DNA of 64,000 nucleotides from positions 186,001-250,000 of the forward strand of contig JAIQDT010001133.1 in assembly GCA_021521415.1 (NCBI GenBank), written 5' to 3'. Position 1 is the stretch's first letter. The number at the start of each line of letters is the position of its first letter. This DNA comes from Bidens hawaiensis (taxonomy: Eukaryota > Streptophyta > Magnoliopsida > Asterales > Asteraceae). The notes below the pieces were generated by a model. That model saw nothing but the letters and a program-made list of their open reading frames with translations, ran no database searches and was not told where the DNA came from. A program made the position numbers and the translations under genes. Of the stretch, positions 1 through 11,196 are shown piece by piece.

Positions 1-178
1 GAATCTTATATTTTAAAATATAATATCAAGTAAGCTAGTGCAAACCTCTGATTATGTGGGAATAAGGTATGACTCGGGACCTTGATCGAGCCAGGCTTGT
101 GATTTATGTGGAGGTGGTGTTCTAAAAACAATTGGTTTGATGAGTTGCTTGAGGGCAAGCAACATTGAAGTGTGGGAA

Positions 179-1352
179 TGTGACGGGTGGATTGTAGCAC
201 CACCCTTAAGTGTAGTAATTCTCGTTAAAACGTGTGCGTTTATGTTTAATTTCACGAATTTGGATTACTACACTGTGTCGTACGTTTGTAGGTATAACTG
301 TTAAAAATGGCGATTCAAATGAACTAGGATGAAGAGGAGCAAAGGACGCGAGAATTGGCGATGGCAGTCAACAAGTCAAAGCAAAACAAGGAAATTGGAG
401 CTGAGGCTACCGTAGCTTACGGTAGCCACCGTAAGCTACTGTAGGGTTCCAGCGTAGTGGCCTAGCATAAACAGTAAGAGGCTGGCGTAGTAACTTTTAA
501 AGCTACCGTAAGCACGGTGGCCACCGTAGCTTACGGTGGGCTCTGACGCAGATATTGTAACTGCCATTTTGGGGATGACTTTTGGTTATCTTTTTCATAG
601 TTTTCGATTTGGAGAGACTTGAGAGGCGATTTGGAGGAGTTATAACGCAATTTTGAGTTAATTAAACATTGGAGACTTGTTTTTTATTCATATGCACATT
701 ATAATCGAAGGGATGATGACCCAAATCATGCTCGGCTAAATTCCTTTGTGTCTTCCCTCGGATTGTAAGGTTTCGTATGATTTGTTAATTGAATGTTTAT
801 GCGATTGCTGAGATGATACTTTAGTATTATTGATTTCATAATAATGATGTCTATGTATTAATTGATAAGTTGTTAGTTTGTTTAATTCGTGTTCTAAACC
901 ATTAGTTCTTGGTGTTATAGGCAATCGGGATTAATCGGGTGGAATTTAGGGTTGGATAATCTAATTGATTTTTGAGTGATAACCTTGCAATTGTAATCCA
1001 AGTACTTAGTCCTCAATTATCACAATCATTTGCATATTCATGAATTATGTTTTATAGTTCGTCTCAGATTAAACATTTACATTAACATTCATTGAAACCT
1101 GAAACCGAGGGAGAGCATATCATCTCATCTTTGATTGAAAAATCGTGTTAAGTGTTTTAGTTAATTTTCGTTAATCAAACAAAACAACCAAAACTTTGAA
1201 ATTTCATTTTCTGCATTTAGTTTAAATTTAGTTAATCTTTAAAACTACTTGGTAACACATATTCCACAAACTCTTCGTGTTTGACACCCATTTACCACTA
1301 TCTAATTAGTTGTATTTGGTTTATTTTTGCGCGAGTCTTCGACCTCGTGTCA
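179..1352 (+). repeat. Probable 3' LTR of a Ty3/gypsy element (5' part of the element lies outside the window)
   Basis: The segment opens with TGTGACGGG directly after a purine-rich run (about 166-178) that looks like a polypurine tract. Upstream is the phrase 'gagggcaagcaacattgaag', which I know from the pol-to-LTR junction of plant gypsy elements. It closes with a TG...CA-compatible 'cctcgtgtca', and the last 100 bases have the usual 3' LTR style. Inverted GC-rich words (ctaccgtaagc / gcttacggtag) recur at 406-540. No partner LTR is in the window and I could not check a target duplication, so the borders are approximate. Confidence 0.5.
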
Positions 1353-2868
1353 TGGCATAATTGTAATTATGTGTAACTGATTTTAATGACTTTTAATGAA
1401 AAAGGACATTGAGGTAATTTCCATAGTATGTTAAAAAAGAAAATATGTTTTTGTTAATCCCCTTCTTTATTCTTTAGTACTCTCAATTACCAAAACAAAT
1501 TCCCCTTATATCCCGAAAATACTTAATTAAATTGTATTAATTTCTTCTCAATACATTTGATTGTTGAAAAAGGTTTAAATATTTAAGACAATTCAACAGG
1601 GAGTAGGAAGGTTGATTGCAGTTATGAATCCTACACAAAGATTAATAACATAATACATAAAGATTAATAACAACCTACACAAATTTGATTACAAGCCTAT
1701 ATAATAGGAAATAAGCAAAAACCATTGTGTAGGCCTTATGTAAACTTTAGTAAGTTATGGTATTTTGTAGCAATTATTTATTGTTTTCTTTTACATTTTC
1801 TTTATCAGCCATTTGTGTCTCGTTATGAATCTTGCACAAAGATTGATAACACCCTACACAAATTTGGTTCCAAGCATACACAAGTAAAAATAAGCATAAC
1901 AAGTTGTGTAGTGCATATGTAAACTTGAGTATGTTATCGTCTACTATGTAGAAATTATTTTATGTTTTCTCTTACACGTGTTTGTTGGTATATTACTGTG
2001 AAGGGGTTATGCATGCCTGTGTAGGCTATATTTGTAAACTTTGGTATGTTATAATCTACCGTGCAACAATTATTTTTGGTTTTATTCTTACATGTAGTTT
2101 GTGTATTATGGTGTACGATGTTTGCCATGTATGTAGGTATATTTTAGAATTTGTTAACATGAAGTATGATTTATTTATGTAAGTTGTTTATTTTATGTAG
2201 AAGTTTTTAAGAAATTGCATATATAAGTTATATTACACATGTGTGTTATTTTATTGTTGTATATTTAAATTATTTGTATGTTGTTGTCTAAAAATTAACT
2301 TGAATATATGTATTTGTTTATTTTTGAAAAGGTCCATCTTTACGTGTTGTTTTATTTTAATTATTTTTTATATTAAAATTTTAACATAAATTTAACTAAA
2401 TTGAATGAAAACCCATGTACCCTAGGTTGTTTGTATATTTAAATTATCACTTTTTTATAGAGATTAATTTGTGAATATTAATAAAATCCTTAAAGTAATT
2501 GACAGAACAAATATGTAGATTTTGTTCAATCAGTTATATATCATATAGGTATTTTTGTTATTCAAATAACTTTGAAATAGAAGATAATATTAAAACACAC
2601 ACACACTATCGTAACTTATTACCTTGCTAATGATTTTTGATAAAAAGAAATTTTGACTAAAAAATGAACTAAAAAAACATTTAAACAATAAACAAGACTG
2701 ATTTTTAACTTTCGGTTACTCTTAATTTCCAAATATATAACCAAAATATATATAACTAATATACCCCTTATATAAAATAAATCAGAAAATTAAAAGAAAA
2801 AACGTGATTGGTTAGAATGATTTCCCACGCTTCTCACACTAAAATCACTTCTCACTTAAACTTAAGCC

Positions 2869-2901
<33 letters not shown>
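1353..2901. other. AT-rich intergenic DNA with a decayed tandem repeat
   Basis: No gene is supported. About 1620-2110 contains two to three diverged copies of a unit of roughly 115-200 bp with recognisable words: 'gttatgaatc.tacacaaagatt.ataac', 'taagca.aa', 'gtgtag..c.tatgtaaact..agta.gttat' and 'caattatttattg'. A (TA)n tract lies at about 2866-2891. The rest is unstructured AT-rich sequence. Confidence 0.5.
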
Positions 2902-2905
<4 letters not shown>

Positions 2906-3287
2906 ACGATGAGTATCGTTACAGAACTCTTAAATTACTTAAGAACTTAAAGGACTCTTAATAACTAACAATTTTTAATAAAAAAATTTGTATATTAATG
3001 TTATTTGATTGTGGTTTTATCACTTTTTGTATCTATATTTACGATTAAAGTTATGAAAATTAGTTTTTACGCATGTCTAAATTTTTTTTACATATATGTA
3101 AGTTTGTTATTACATAAATTTTAGACATATATAAACTTGTGATTTATATATGTAATCAAGATTTATATATAAAATATGCTAAAGCTAGTCTCAAACAATG
3201 TTAATATATGAAAAAGAATTAAAAAATGTTTAGTTATGAGTTTCTAGAAGTTCTTAACTTTTTTGAGTTTTGAAATACTATCAACCT
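2902..3287. mobile_element. (TA)n-flanked MITE-like element, family H
   Basis: The segment lies between two (TA)n tracts (2866-2891 and 3291-3336). Its ends are imperfect inverted repeats: the left end reads 'gagtatcgttacagaactc...taagaactt' and the reverse complement of the right end reads 'gatagtatttcaaaactc...taagaactt'. There is no coding capacity. One copy only in this window. Confidence 0.5.
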
Positions 3288-3288
3288 T

Positions 3289-3336
<48 letters not shown>

Positions 3337-3339
<3 letters not shown>

Positions 3340-4021
3340 AGAGGATCAAGAGAAAACTCACATTTAGAGAGAAAACTTAAAAACTCTAAAAACTCCTAAA
3401 GAATTATTTTTAATTAAAAATAAAAAAAAATATTTTCAAAATTCTGTTTTAGCCATTATTCTATATATTTTCTTATATTTCACTTGAAAAAAATGAAAAA
3501 AAAAACCGTTGTAATGCACATACGTATTACTGTGCGATACCGTTGTATTACACATGTGTATTACTATGTATTTTTGAGTTTAATAGTGTTTTATTGCATA
3601 TATTTAATATTTGTGTATTGTATATATGTAGTAGTGTTGTATTATATGAAAAATAATAATAATAATAAAATAAAAATCGATGTGATGCACATGTGAGTTA
3701 ATGTTGTATTACACATACGTACTAATGTGTATTCGATGTGTGTATTATAGTCTTATATTGTATATATACAATAGTGTGTATCAAATATGTGCAATAGTTT
3801 TGTATTCTATGCAATACAAACACTTTTGCATCTATGCAATGCACACTATTACACATGCGCACTATACCGACAAGGTTACCGACAAGTTTTTTTTTTGAAC
3901 CAATAACATATAAGAATAATGGGAAAAAAAGGAACTTCAAAAAAAAAATTTAAGTTAAAAATTGTTTTTTAGGAGTTTTTAAGTTTTCTCTTTAAAAGAA
4001 GTTTTTACTAGATCTCACCCC
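3337..4021 (+). mobile_element. (TA)n-flanked MITE-like element, family A copy 1
   Basis: It starts 'gggagaggatcaagagaaaa' right after (TA)n and ends 'ctagatctcacccc' right before (TA)n. Terminal inverted repeats share 'gagaaaacttaaaaactcct' with the reverse complement of 'aggagtttttaagttttctc'. Copies of the same family lie at 10507-11196 (same orientation) and 35906-36570 (inverted). Short ORFs inside are AT-rich noise. Confidence 0.75.
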
Positions 4022-4039
4022 TATATATATATATATATA

Positions 4040-4377
4040 GGGGAGGGATATTTTGAGAACCTTGTTGAGTTGTAAGAACTTAAGAACCTGATTCTGGACC
4101 ATACATTTAATTAAATGGATTAGAATATGTGGTTGAGATTAAATCTAACAAAAAGTCAAAGTAAGAGAAAGAATAAATATGTACAGTGATTACACAACTT
4201 TAAACGTTCGTTATACATATGTAATAAGTCGACTCGGTGCGTAAAAAATTCTGTAATTTTTTTATGTATATGTAACCTACATATATTACGTATGTGTAAA
4301 AAAAATTCAAAAAAAAATTTGTTACACTGAGTTTTTTCGAGTTCTTAAAACTCAAAAGGGTTCTTATTTGAAATCTC

Positions 4378-4380
<3 letters not shown>
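4040..4380 (+). mobile_element. (TA)n-flanked MITE-like element, family F copy 1
   Basis: The 341-bp element sits between (TA)9 and a longer (TA)n. Left end 'ggggagggatattttgagaa'; the reverse complement of the right end is 'ggggagatttcaaataagaa', and the inverted similarity runs on through 'ttgagtt.taagaact', about 45 bp in all. A second copy (338 bp) is at 10148-10485 and matches over its length, including the internal words 'gtaataagtcgactcggtgc'. Confidence 0.8.
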
Positions 4381-4427
<47 letters not shown>

Positions 4428-5902
4428 GTTTATGTTATTCACTTAACATTTGATTTGAGTATATCTTCAAATGTGTATTATGCATTTATTCAAAAGTTAT
4501 GCAAGGGGTATCTAGGTTCGGTTAAAACCGAAACTGTCCAAATTGATCCTTGGTTTGGTTTTTAGCTATTGGTCCGTTGTTTTTGAAAATCTCAACTCGT
4601 AACAAACGATTCGGTTTACAGTTTATATTGAAAACCAACTATATAAAATCATATCGGATCGTAATATTTTATTTATTTTATTTTTTAAAATACTTTATTT
4701 TATATATTTAAACTTTCTATTTATGGTCATTTTATTTCAGGCTTAACTAAATACTAGATTGATGCCCCCGTGATGCAGCGGGAAACATAGACCGTTGGTA
4801 ACAGTTTGGTTTCAATTTTCAATGGTTTGGTTTCGGTTTTGTATAATAAAAAACTATTACTAACGTTTTGGCTCACAGTTTAATTTAAAAACTATCAAAA
4901 CCGGATCGCAAACACCGCTACGTAAAATGCTAATTCTTTTTAACTTAAAAAAAAACTATAGCAATATCATACTCAAATTAAAGAGAATAAAATGCACGTT
5001 TTTAGGGTGCAATTTTTAAAAAAAAATATATAAACGTATGAAAAAAATTATGAACATTTAAAAATCGTGGGTGGAAGTTGGGTTAAAAATGAAATTTAAA
5101 AGATGGTTAAAATTTAAAGGGTCAGGGTTGTAACTATTTATTAAATTTACAAAAGGTTAGTAAAGTTTAAAGGGTAATATTGTAACTATTTTTAACATAT
5201 TTTATATTGGATAACTTTACCCCTATGCTACATTCTTTATTGGGTGTATATTATGTTTTAAATATTATAAATTACTTAAAAACTGAATTTCTTAATTTGC
5301 TCATTGTAACGTCCTCATTTTAAGAATGACTAAATAAATAAGATGGGTTTTTGTCTAATTAATGAGTTATTCCAACCCGAGCTAAAGTAGGGCATCCGAG
5401 ATCAGGGCCTTACACCCATGAGTGATATATTATATATATAACTAAATATATATAAATGGGTTATTGATTTTAGTTATTAAAATACGATCTCTCTTAGGCC
5501 AAATTCGGGTCAGGGCCCGAACCAGTTTCAAGAATCTACTTCAAAAAATACTCTTAATCGGTGAGACCCACAAACATCGTTTTCCCGTCACACCACTCTA
5601 CTCCAAAAAACCATAATTTATGTTTAGCTTAAGATTTGGAAGATCAATGGTTGCAGAGCATTTTCTGCTGGTTGGCCTTGAAATTGAATTAAGAAGATGA
5701 ATTCATGTGGGTTGGCCTCCGCAATGCACATATTCTGTTTCTTTTTTGTTTTTAATTTCTAAGTATGTTAACTTATCATATTTGACCGTTCATGAAGTTA
5801 TTTTTTGTTTTAATTCAAGTGTAGCCAATACTAAACGAATTCGTCTTGATTCACAGCCGACGACACTTGGATTTAAAGATTTTTTTATATCATAAGCTAT
5901 AC
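4381..5902. other. AT-rich DNA with one possible Helitron 3' end
   Basis: No gene is supported. At 4754-4782 the minus strand reads as a GC-rich hairpin-like motif (CCCGCTGCATCACGGG) followed about 10 bases later by CTAG and then T, the usual form of a Helitron 3' end. About 5304-5330 ('tgtaacgtcctcatttt') looks like a gypsy LTR start but no matching end was found. The stretch stops at the copia LTR at 5903. Confidence 0.4.
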
Positions 5903-6205
5903 TGTTGGTCATTTCCATCATATTAGGCCCGCCATGTGTAGGTCACCGGTTGGATCTATTGGGCCTATGAAATTCATTAATGTTATAATAGGTTTGTGGA
6001 GTTACAATTGGGCTTTTATATATGGTAATTACTTGTTGACCAAGTTTGGGTCACCCTATCAATACATAGCTATGTTAGGGTTAGTGTATTATGAGAGGGA
6101 TTATTGTATTCAAGTTTTGAGCTAGTTTCTTAATGATAATAATACGAGATGTTTACCCTAAATATCATGTGCTCGTCTGTGTTTCCGTTATCAATTCGAT
6201 TTTGA
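5903..6205 (+). repeat. 5' LTR of the nested copia element
   Basis: 303 bp, starts TGTTGGTCATTTCC and ends ATTTTGA. It aligns end to end with 18536-18828. The end falls 2 bases before the primer-binding site. The TATAC repeat lies directly outside. A short ORF inside is spurious. Confidence 0.8.
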
Positions 6206-6207
6206 AT

Positions 6208-6219
6208 TGGTATCAGAAC
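6208..6219 (+). other. Primer-binding site, initiator tRNA-Met type
   Basis: TGGTATCAGAAC matches the classic plant copia primer-binding site TGGTATCAGAGC at all but one base. It fixes the element's orientation as plus and its 5' end as the left one. Confidence 0.85.
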
Positions 6220-6225
6220 TAATTC

Positions 6226-6306
<81 letters not shown>
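6226..6306. repeat. (TA)n microsatellite, about 40 units
   Basis: An uninterrupted TA run of about 80 bases lies between the copia leader and a family B element. It is one of the longest (TA)n tracts in the window. The apparent Ile-Tyr repeat ORF over it is an artefact. Confidence 0.95.
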
Positions 6307-6309
<3 letters not shown>

Positions 6310-6557
6310 CATGTGAGAACTTTTTGAGAATTGAGAACTGTGAGAACCATTTTTACCACAAAAAAAACCCAAAAATAAAAAAAATCATAAAACAAAAAAA
6401 ACACAAATAAAAAAGGTAGAAAAACCAAAGTTCTTATTTATCATCCCGGTTTCTAAAAAAAAACAAAAAACGTAAAATATTTTTTTTAAAGGTTTTTTTT
6501 AGTGGTCCAAAATGTTTCTCAAAGTTCTCAATTTTCCAATGGTTCTCTTAGGATCCT

Positions 6558-6562
<5 letters not shown>
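6307..6562 (-). mobile_element. (TA)n-flanked MITE-like element, family B copy 1
   Basis: 256 bp between (TA)n tracts. It starts 'gatcatgtgagaactttttg' and ends 'ctcttaggatccttaccc'. The same ends occur in opposite orientation at 7934-8431, so the two are copies of one family. No coding capacity. Confidence 0.75.
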
Positions 6563-6605
<43 letters not shown>

Positions 6606-6689
6606 GAAAGCTTTAAAAGCTCTATGGTTGCTCCTTAAATTCTCTCAAGCCACCAGATTGCTTTATTTGTAAATGGAGGCTTCTCATGC

Positions 6690-7860
6690 ATTTGACCCGA
6701 ATTCACGAATATGGGTCTCACCAAACCCAGATAGCTCTTAAACGGGTTATAACATCTCATTAAATTAAAAATTAATCTTACCAAATATTTGATATGAAAA
6801 TCCTATAAAATAGGGAAATACTAAAAATTAATATCCAATTTTTTTTAAAAAAAAATATTGTTTATAATTAAGAAACAAGTTTATAGTAAAAAAACAAGCG
6901 GGTCATGGATCGCCAAATCCAGATATCTTTTAAACGGGCTATAACATATCATTTATTTGTGAATCCCTTTCATCATCAAACCCTAACTATATTATTAACT
7001 TTCTAACAATAAAGAAAATTAAAATCCAAAAAATTAATATTAAAAAACAAAAAATGAGCGGGTCATGGGTCAAAAATCCAGATAGCTTTTAAACGAGTTA
7101 TAGCACATCATTTATTTGTGAAACCCTTTCATCATCAAACCCTAAGGGAACGTTCGTTTCAGAGAGTGGAATAGAATTGGAATTGGGATTCGCATAAGAT
7201 TTGGAATTGAAAAGAAATGGATTTGGAATCTAAACATTCCAATAGGATTTGGAATTAGGAATTAACATCTAATTTCATACTTGATGTATCCGTTTGACAA
7301 ATGAATTTTAATCTATCACTACAACTAAAGTTGAATCGTTTTTTTAACGATGATAACGGCGAAAATATTTTAGTTTTTTTAGATTTTTTGTTATATATTG
7401 CGTTATTATTTCTTTGAATTTTTTAGAGGTTTTCTATTAAGATGTAAAAACCCTCAAAAAAATATTCAAAAATAATAATAATAAATTCATAACTAAAAAT
7501 ATAAATAAAAAAACATAAAAAAAGTAAAAAAAAAAACTAAAATGTTTTATTCGTTGTCCTCGTAAAAAAAACTCGAGGAAAGATTCTAATGAATTCCTTC
7601 ACATTTGAAAGGATTTGGAATTCATTTATTTAAAGGAGTTTAAAGGAATTGAATTCCAATTCTAATTCTTTGAACGAACACACCAAAATGAAATTAAAAT
7701 TCCAATTCCAATTCCAACAAAACGAATACGCCATGTCATAGGATTTTAATTCCAATTCCTTTGAATTCCCACGAATTCTATAAAACGAACGCGCCCAAAG
7801 TATATTACTAAATTTCTTACAATAAAGAAAATGAAAATCCAAAAAATAAATATTAAAAAA
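6690..7860 (+). repeat. Diverged tandem repeat, three units of about 160-190 bp, split by a MITE
   Basis: The phrase 'ccagata.ct.ttaaacg.g.tataac' recurs at about 6727, 6919 and 7079, each followed by 'tcattta' and, in units 2 and 3, by 'catcatcaaaccctaa' and a tail of 'caataaagaaaat.aaaatcc'. Unit 3 is interrupted after 'ccctaa' by the element at 7146-7796 and resumes at 7797. Origin unknown. Confidence 0.65.
7146..7796. mobile_element. PIF/Harbinger-like MITE
   Basis: Ends are 'gggaacgttcgttt' and, inverted, 'gggcgcgttcgttt', similar to the GGG...GTT(C/T)GTTT ends of PIF/Harbinger MITEs. The uninterrupted sister repeat unit shows the pre-insertion site as 'ccctaa.tatatt', giving a TAA target (right copy mutated to AAA). 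The inside is rich in 'ggaattggaatt'/'aattccaattcc' words. No transposase. Confidence 0.7.
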
Positions 7861-7878
7861 ATGAAAATTGTAAAACAG

Positions 7879-7908
7879 CCCCCGTAATACAGGGGGGATA
7901 AAACCTAG
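7879..7908 (+). other. Helitron-like 3' terminus
   Basis: Hairpin arms CCCCC (7879-7883) and GGGGG (7892-7896) are followed after about 9 bases by CTAG (7905-7908) and then T. This is the standard arrangement of a plus-strand Helitron 3' end. A matching TC 5' end was not identified. Confidence 0.45.
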
Positions 7909-7933
7909 TGTGTGTGGGGGGGGTGTGTGTATA

Positions 7934-8431
7934 GGGTAAGGATCCTAAGAGAAACATTGGCAAATTGAGAACTTTGAGAACCATTTTGAACCACTAAAAA
8001 AAACCTCTAAAAAATATTTAAAAATTATAAAACAACAAAACAAAAATTTTTAAAAAGTAAAAAAACTAAAATTCTTATATTTCATTCTGGTTTCATTAAA
8101 AAAACCGATTTTTTTCTTTTTAATTAGTATTATACCTATACACATATGTATACTTTCATTTAATCTCTAGTTACGTAATGTGTAATATGTACATTATCAT
8201 TTACCTTCAATTATACATACGTATATAGGAACAAAAACATGTGTGTACATATATGTACATATTATACATATATGTATAATTTAGCTAAATCGAGAATTTT
8301 TTTTTACTTTTTTTTAGAAACCGGGATGGTAAATAAGAACTTTGATTTTTTTTACATTTTTTTTGTGTGTTTTTTTTGTTGTCCAAAACAGTTCTCATAG
8401 TTCTCAATTCTCAAAAAGTTCTCACATGATC
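7934..8431 (+). mobile_element. (TA)n-flanked MITE-like element, family B copy 2
   Basis: It starts 'gggtaaggatcctaagagaa' and ends 'gttctcacatgatc', matching family B copy 1 (6307-6562) in inverse orientation at both ends. It is longer because of an internal AT-rich insertion relative to copy 1 (about 8100-8320). Confidence 0.7.
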
Positions 8432-8434
8432 CTG

Positions 8435-8471
<37 letters not shown>

Positions 8472-8476
<5 letters not shown>

Positions 8477-8659
8477 AGGTTAAAATAAAAACTCACTTGA
8501 GTTGTAAAAACTCTAGAAAAATTAGCATATAAATGAAATTAACATGCTAATTGTGAGAATCAAGTAGAGTAATTATATAATTACTTTATGATGTAATTAC
8601 ATAATTACTCTACTTGATTCTCACAATTAGCATGTTAATTTCATTTGTATTTGAACCAA

Positions 8660-8663
<4 letters not shown>
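8472..8663. mobile_element. Small foldback element in (TA)n with a 54-bp hairpin
   Basis: Flanked by (TA)n on both sides. Its left end 'gggtaaggttaaaataaaaa' matches the end of family D elements (58693). The core is an inverted repeat: 8531-8584 pairs with 8593-8646 over 54 bases with one mismatch and an 8-base loop (tttatgat). Such a transcript would fold into a long stem suited to small-RNA processing. Confidence 0.85.
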
Positions 8664-8695
<32 letters not shown>

Positions 8696-8697
<2 letters not shown>

Positions 8698-9930
8698 AAT
8701 ATTAGAATAAGAAGTCAATTCTTTTTAAGAAGTGTAAGAAGTAATCTGGACTATTGGATTTAATAACACATATAGAGGTATGATTGTCAAGATGTTTTTT
8801 TATTATTTTTAGAAATTAAAATTAGTGGTTATTATAATTTCTATTTTCCCTTTCCCATATCCCGATTTCTCTCAATTTTTATACACATATAACAAATATA
8901 AAAAAAACTTTCGGCCTAATCAAAGTCATTGGCTACAAGTTTATATCCCTATCTCTAATTGATTATGTCCAATTAAGGTTTTTTCTCGCTCCAGGTTTCA
9001 TCAACCTATCTCAAATGCTTCTTCTTTCTTCATCCACCATGCTGTCCATGGTTTTTAATGTTGATATTTGGAAACTGCAAAGAAGAACATTGGATTGGAT
9101 TTGTTATCGGTGGCTATTTTTTTTCGATGTGCATGAGATCTTCGGCCGAGAAAGGAGAGCATGTTGAAGAGGCTAAAATAGATGGATCGGAGATGGAATT
9201 GACGGTGGCAGACGTTTATCTATTTTTTCGATGTGCATGAGATCTGCGGCGATGAAGCGACGATGTAACAAACTGGACAATTATCTATTTTCCGGCGACT
9301 CCATGGTTTCCGGCGGAAATTCCGGCGCCCAGTCTCTGGCTATTCCATCTCCATGCAGCGATAATCTGTTTCTCTAAACCACCTTTGTTTCCGGCAACTC
9401 CATGGTTTCCGATGAAAACCCACTAAAGCACACAAAAACCGCTTGAGTTCCGGCGGTAGTGATGGTGGTTTCTGGTGGTGGTGAGGTGGCTGCCATGGGG
9501 ATAAAGAAGATATTGTGTGGGGATGGGGTTAGGGTTTATTGGGGGAATGGGTTGAAGAAGAAGAAATAAATTGTATTTTGTTCATTAGTGTGTTTTAGTT
9601 CTTGGTGTTCATGGTGATGTGTTTTTAAGTTGGATTAAAATATGATGTTTTTTTTTAGTTTTGATTATTTTGACTTAAAACACACTGTTATATATCTTGA
9701 ATGCTCTTAGTGGTGTGTTTTAAAGTTGATTAAAAGATGATAATTATAGATTGATAATGTTTCCATATATAATATAAAACACACTAGACGATTATATCCC
9801 TAGAGTGTCGTAAAACAAGTATTAAAATAAAACACACTTTACATCTAGACCATCAGATCATCAAATCTAACGCACCAGATTACTTCTTACACTTTTTAGA
9901 CACACTTCACTTCTTATTATAACTTCACCC
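8696..9930 (+). mobile_element. (TA)n-flanked 1.2-kb element, family E copy 1
   Basis: Terminal inverted repeats of roughly 60 bp: the left end contains 'gaataagaagtcaattc' and 'aagaagtgtaagaagtaatc'; the reverse complement of the right end contains 'aataagaagtgaagtg' and 'aaaagtgtaagaagtaatc'. The interior (about 8990-9550) is more GC-rich than the rest, with repeated 'ccatggtttccgg' phrases, and may be captured gene DNA, but no protein is recognisable. A second copy, inverted and interrupted, spans 37710-53741. Confidence 0.7.
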
Positions 9931-9946
9931 TATATATATATATATA

Positions 9947-10135
9947 GGATTAGGTTAATTTATATTTTTTCTCTCCTGAAAACATATATAAAAATTAGTA
10001 AAAAAATGTAAAAAAAAATAGCAAAACATTTTTTTATGTTTTGTATTAAATGTAACAACATATATTACATGTACAAAAAAACGATGTTACATAGGATTTT
10101 CACAACTTAAGTGGGTTTTCATTTTATACTTTGCC
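9947..10135. mobile_element. (TA)n-flanked MITE-like element, family D copy 1 (short)
   Basis: 189 bp between (TA)n tracts. It contains the family D words 'atatataaaaattagtaaaa', 'gtattaaatgtaacaacata' and 'cacaacttaagtgggttttc'. Other copies are at 35586-35890, 36593-36908 and 58693-59001. This copy lacks the left part present in the others. Confidence 0.7.
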
Positions 10136-10147
10136 TATATATATATA

Positions 10148-10485
10148 GGGGAGGGGTTTTTTGAGAACCAAGTTGAGTCTTAAGAACTTAAGAACTCAAT
10201 TCTATGCCACACATTTAATTAAATGGATTGGAATATGTGGTTGAGATTAAATCTGGCAAAAAAGTCAAACAGGAGAGAGAATAACTATGTACGGTGATTA
10301 CACAACTTTAAACGTCCGTTACACATATGTAATAAGTCGACTCGGTGCGTAAAAAATTCTCTAATTTTTTTACGTATATGTAACCTACATATACTTCGTA
10401 TGTGTAAAAAGTTCGAAAAAAAATTGTTACACTGAGTTCTTTCGAGTTCTTAAAACTCAAAGGGGTTCTCATTTGAAACATCCCC
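10148..10485 (+). mobile_element. (TA)n-flanked MITE-like element, family F copy 2
   Basis: 338 bp, starts 'ggggaggggttttttgagaa' and ends 'gttctcatttgaaacatcccc'-type, matching copy 1 at 4040-4380 nearly throughout. Bounded by short (TA)n on both sides. Confidence 0.8.
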
Positions 10486-10506
10486 TATATATATATATAT
10501 ATATAT

Positions 10507-11196
10507 GGAGAGGATCAAGAGAAAACTCACATTTAAAGAGAAAATTTAAAAACTCCTAAGGAATTATTTTTAATTAAAAAAAAATTTTCAAAATTCTGTT
10601 TTAGCCATTATTCTTATATTTTCTTATATTTCACTCGAAAAAAATAAAAAATAAATAAAAAAAACAAAAAAAACCCCTGTAATGCACATACGTATTACTG
10701 TGCGATACCGTTGTATTACACATGTGTATTACTATGTATTTTTGAGTTTAATAGTGTTTTATTGCAGATATTCAATATTTGTGTATTGTATATGTGTAGT
10801 AGTATTGTATTATATGGAAAAAAATAATAATAAAATAAAAGTCGATGTGGTGCACATGTGAGTTAATGTTGTATTACACATACGTATTAATGTGTATTCG
10901 ATGTGTGTATTAGTCTTATATTGCATATATACAATAGTATGTATTCAATATATGCAATAGTGTTGTATTCTATACAATACAAACACTTTTGCATATATGC
11001 AATGCACACTATTAGATATGCGCACTATACCGACGAGGTTACCGACAAATTTTATTTTTTTTTTGAACCAATAACAACATATAAGAATAATGGGAAAAAA
11101 AGAAACTTCAAAAAAAATTTTAAAAAAGGTTAAAAATTGTTTTTTAGGAGTTTTTAAGTTTTCTCTTTAAGATGAGTTTTCACTAGATCCCACCCC
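10507..11196 (+). mobile_element. (TA)n-flanked MITE-like element, family A copy 2
   Basis: 690 bp, starts 'ggagaggatcaagagaaaa' and ends 'cactagatcccacccc'. It is close to copy 1 (3337-4021) along its whole length, including the middle words 'gtattactgtgcgataccg' and 'cgcactataccgac'. (TA)n lies on both sides. Confidence 0.8.

Noticed and set aside
6130..6372. ORF with a long Ile-Tyr repeat
   Set aside because: Translation of a (TA)n microsatellite.
9058..9240. 60-codon ORF inside family E copy 1
   Set aside because: No motif; may be captured gene DNA but the protein cannot be supported.
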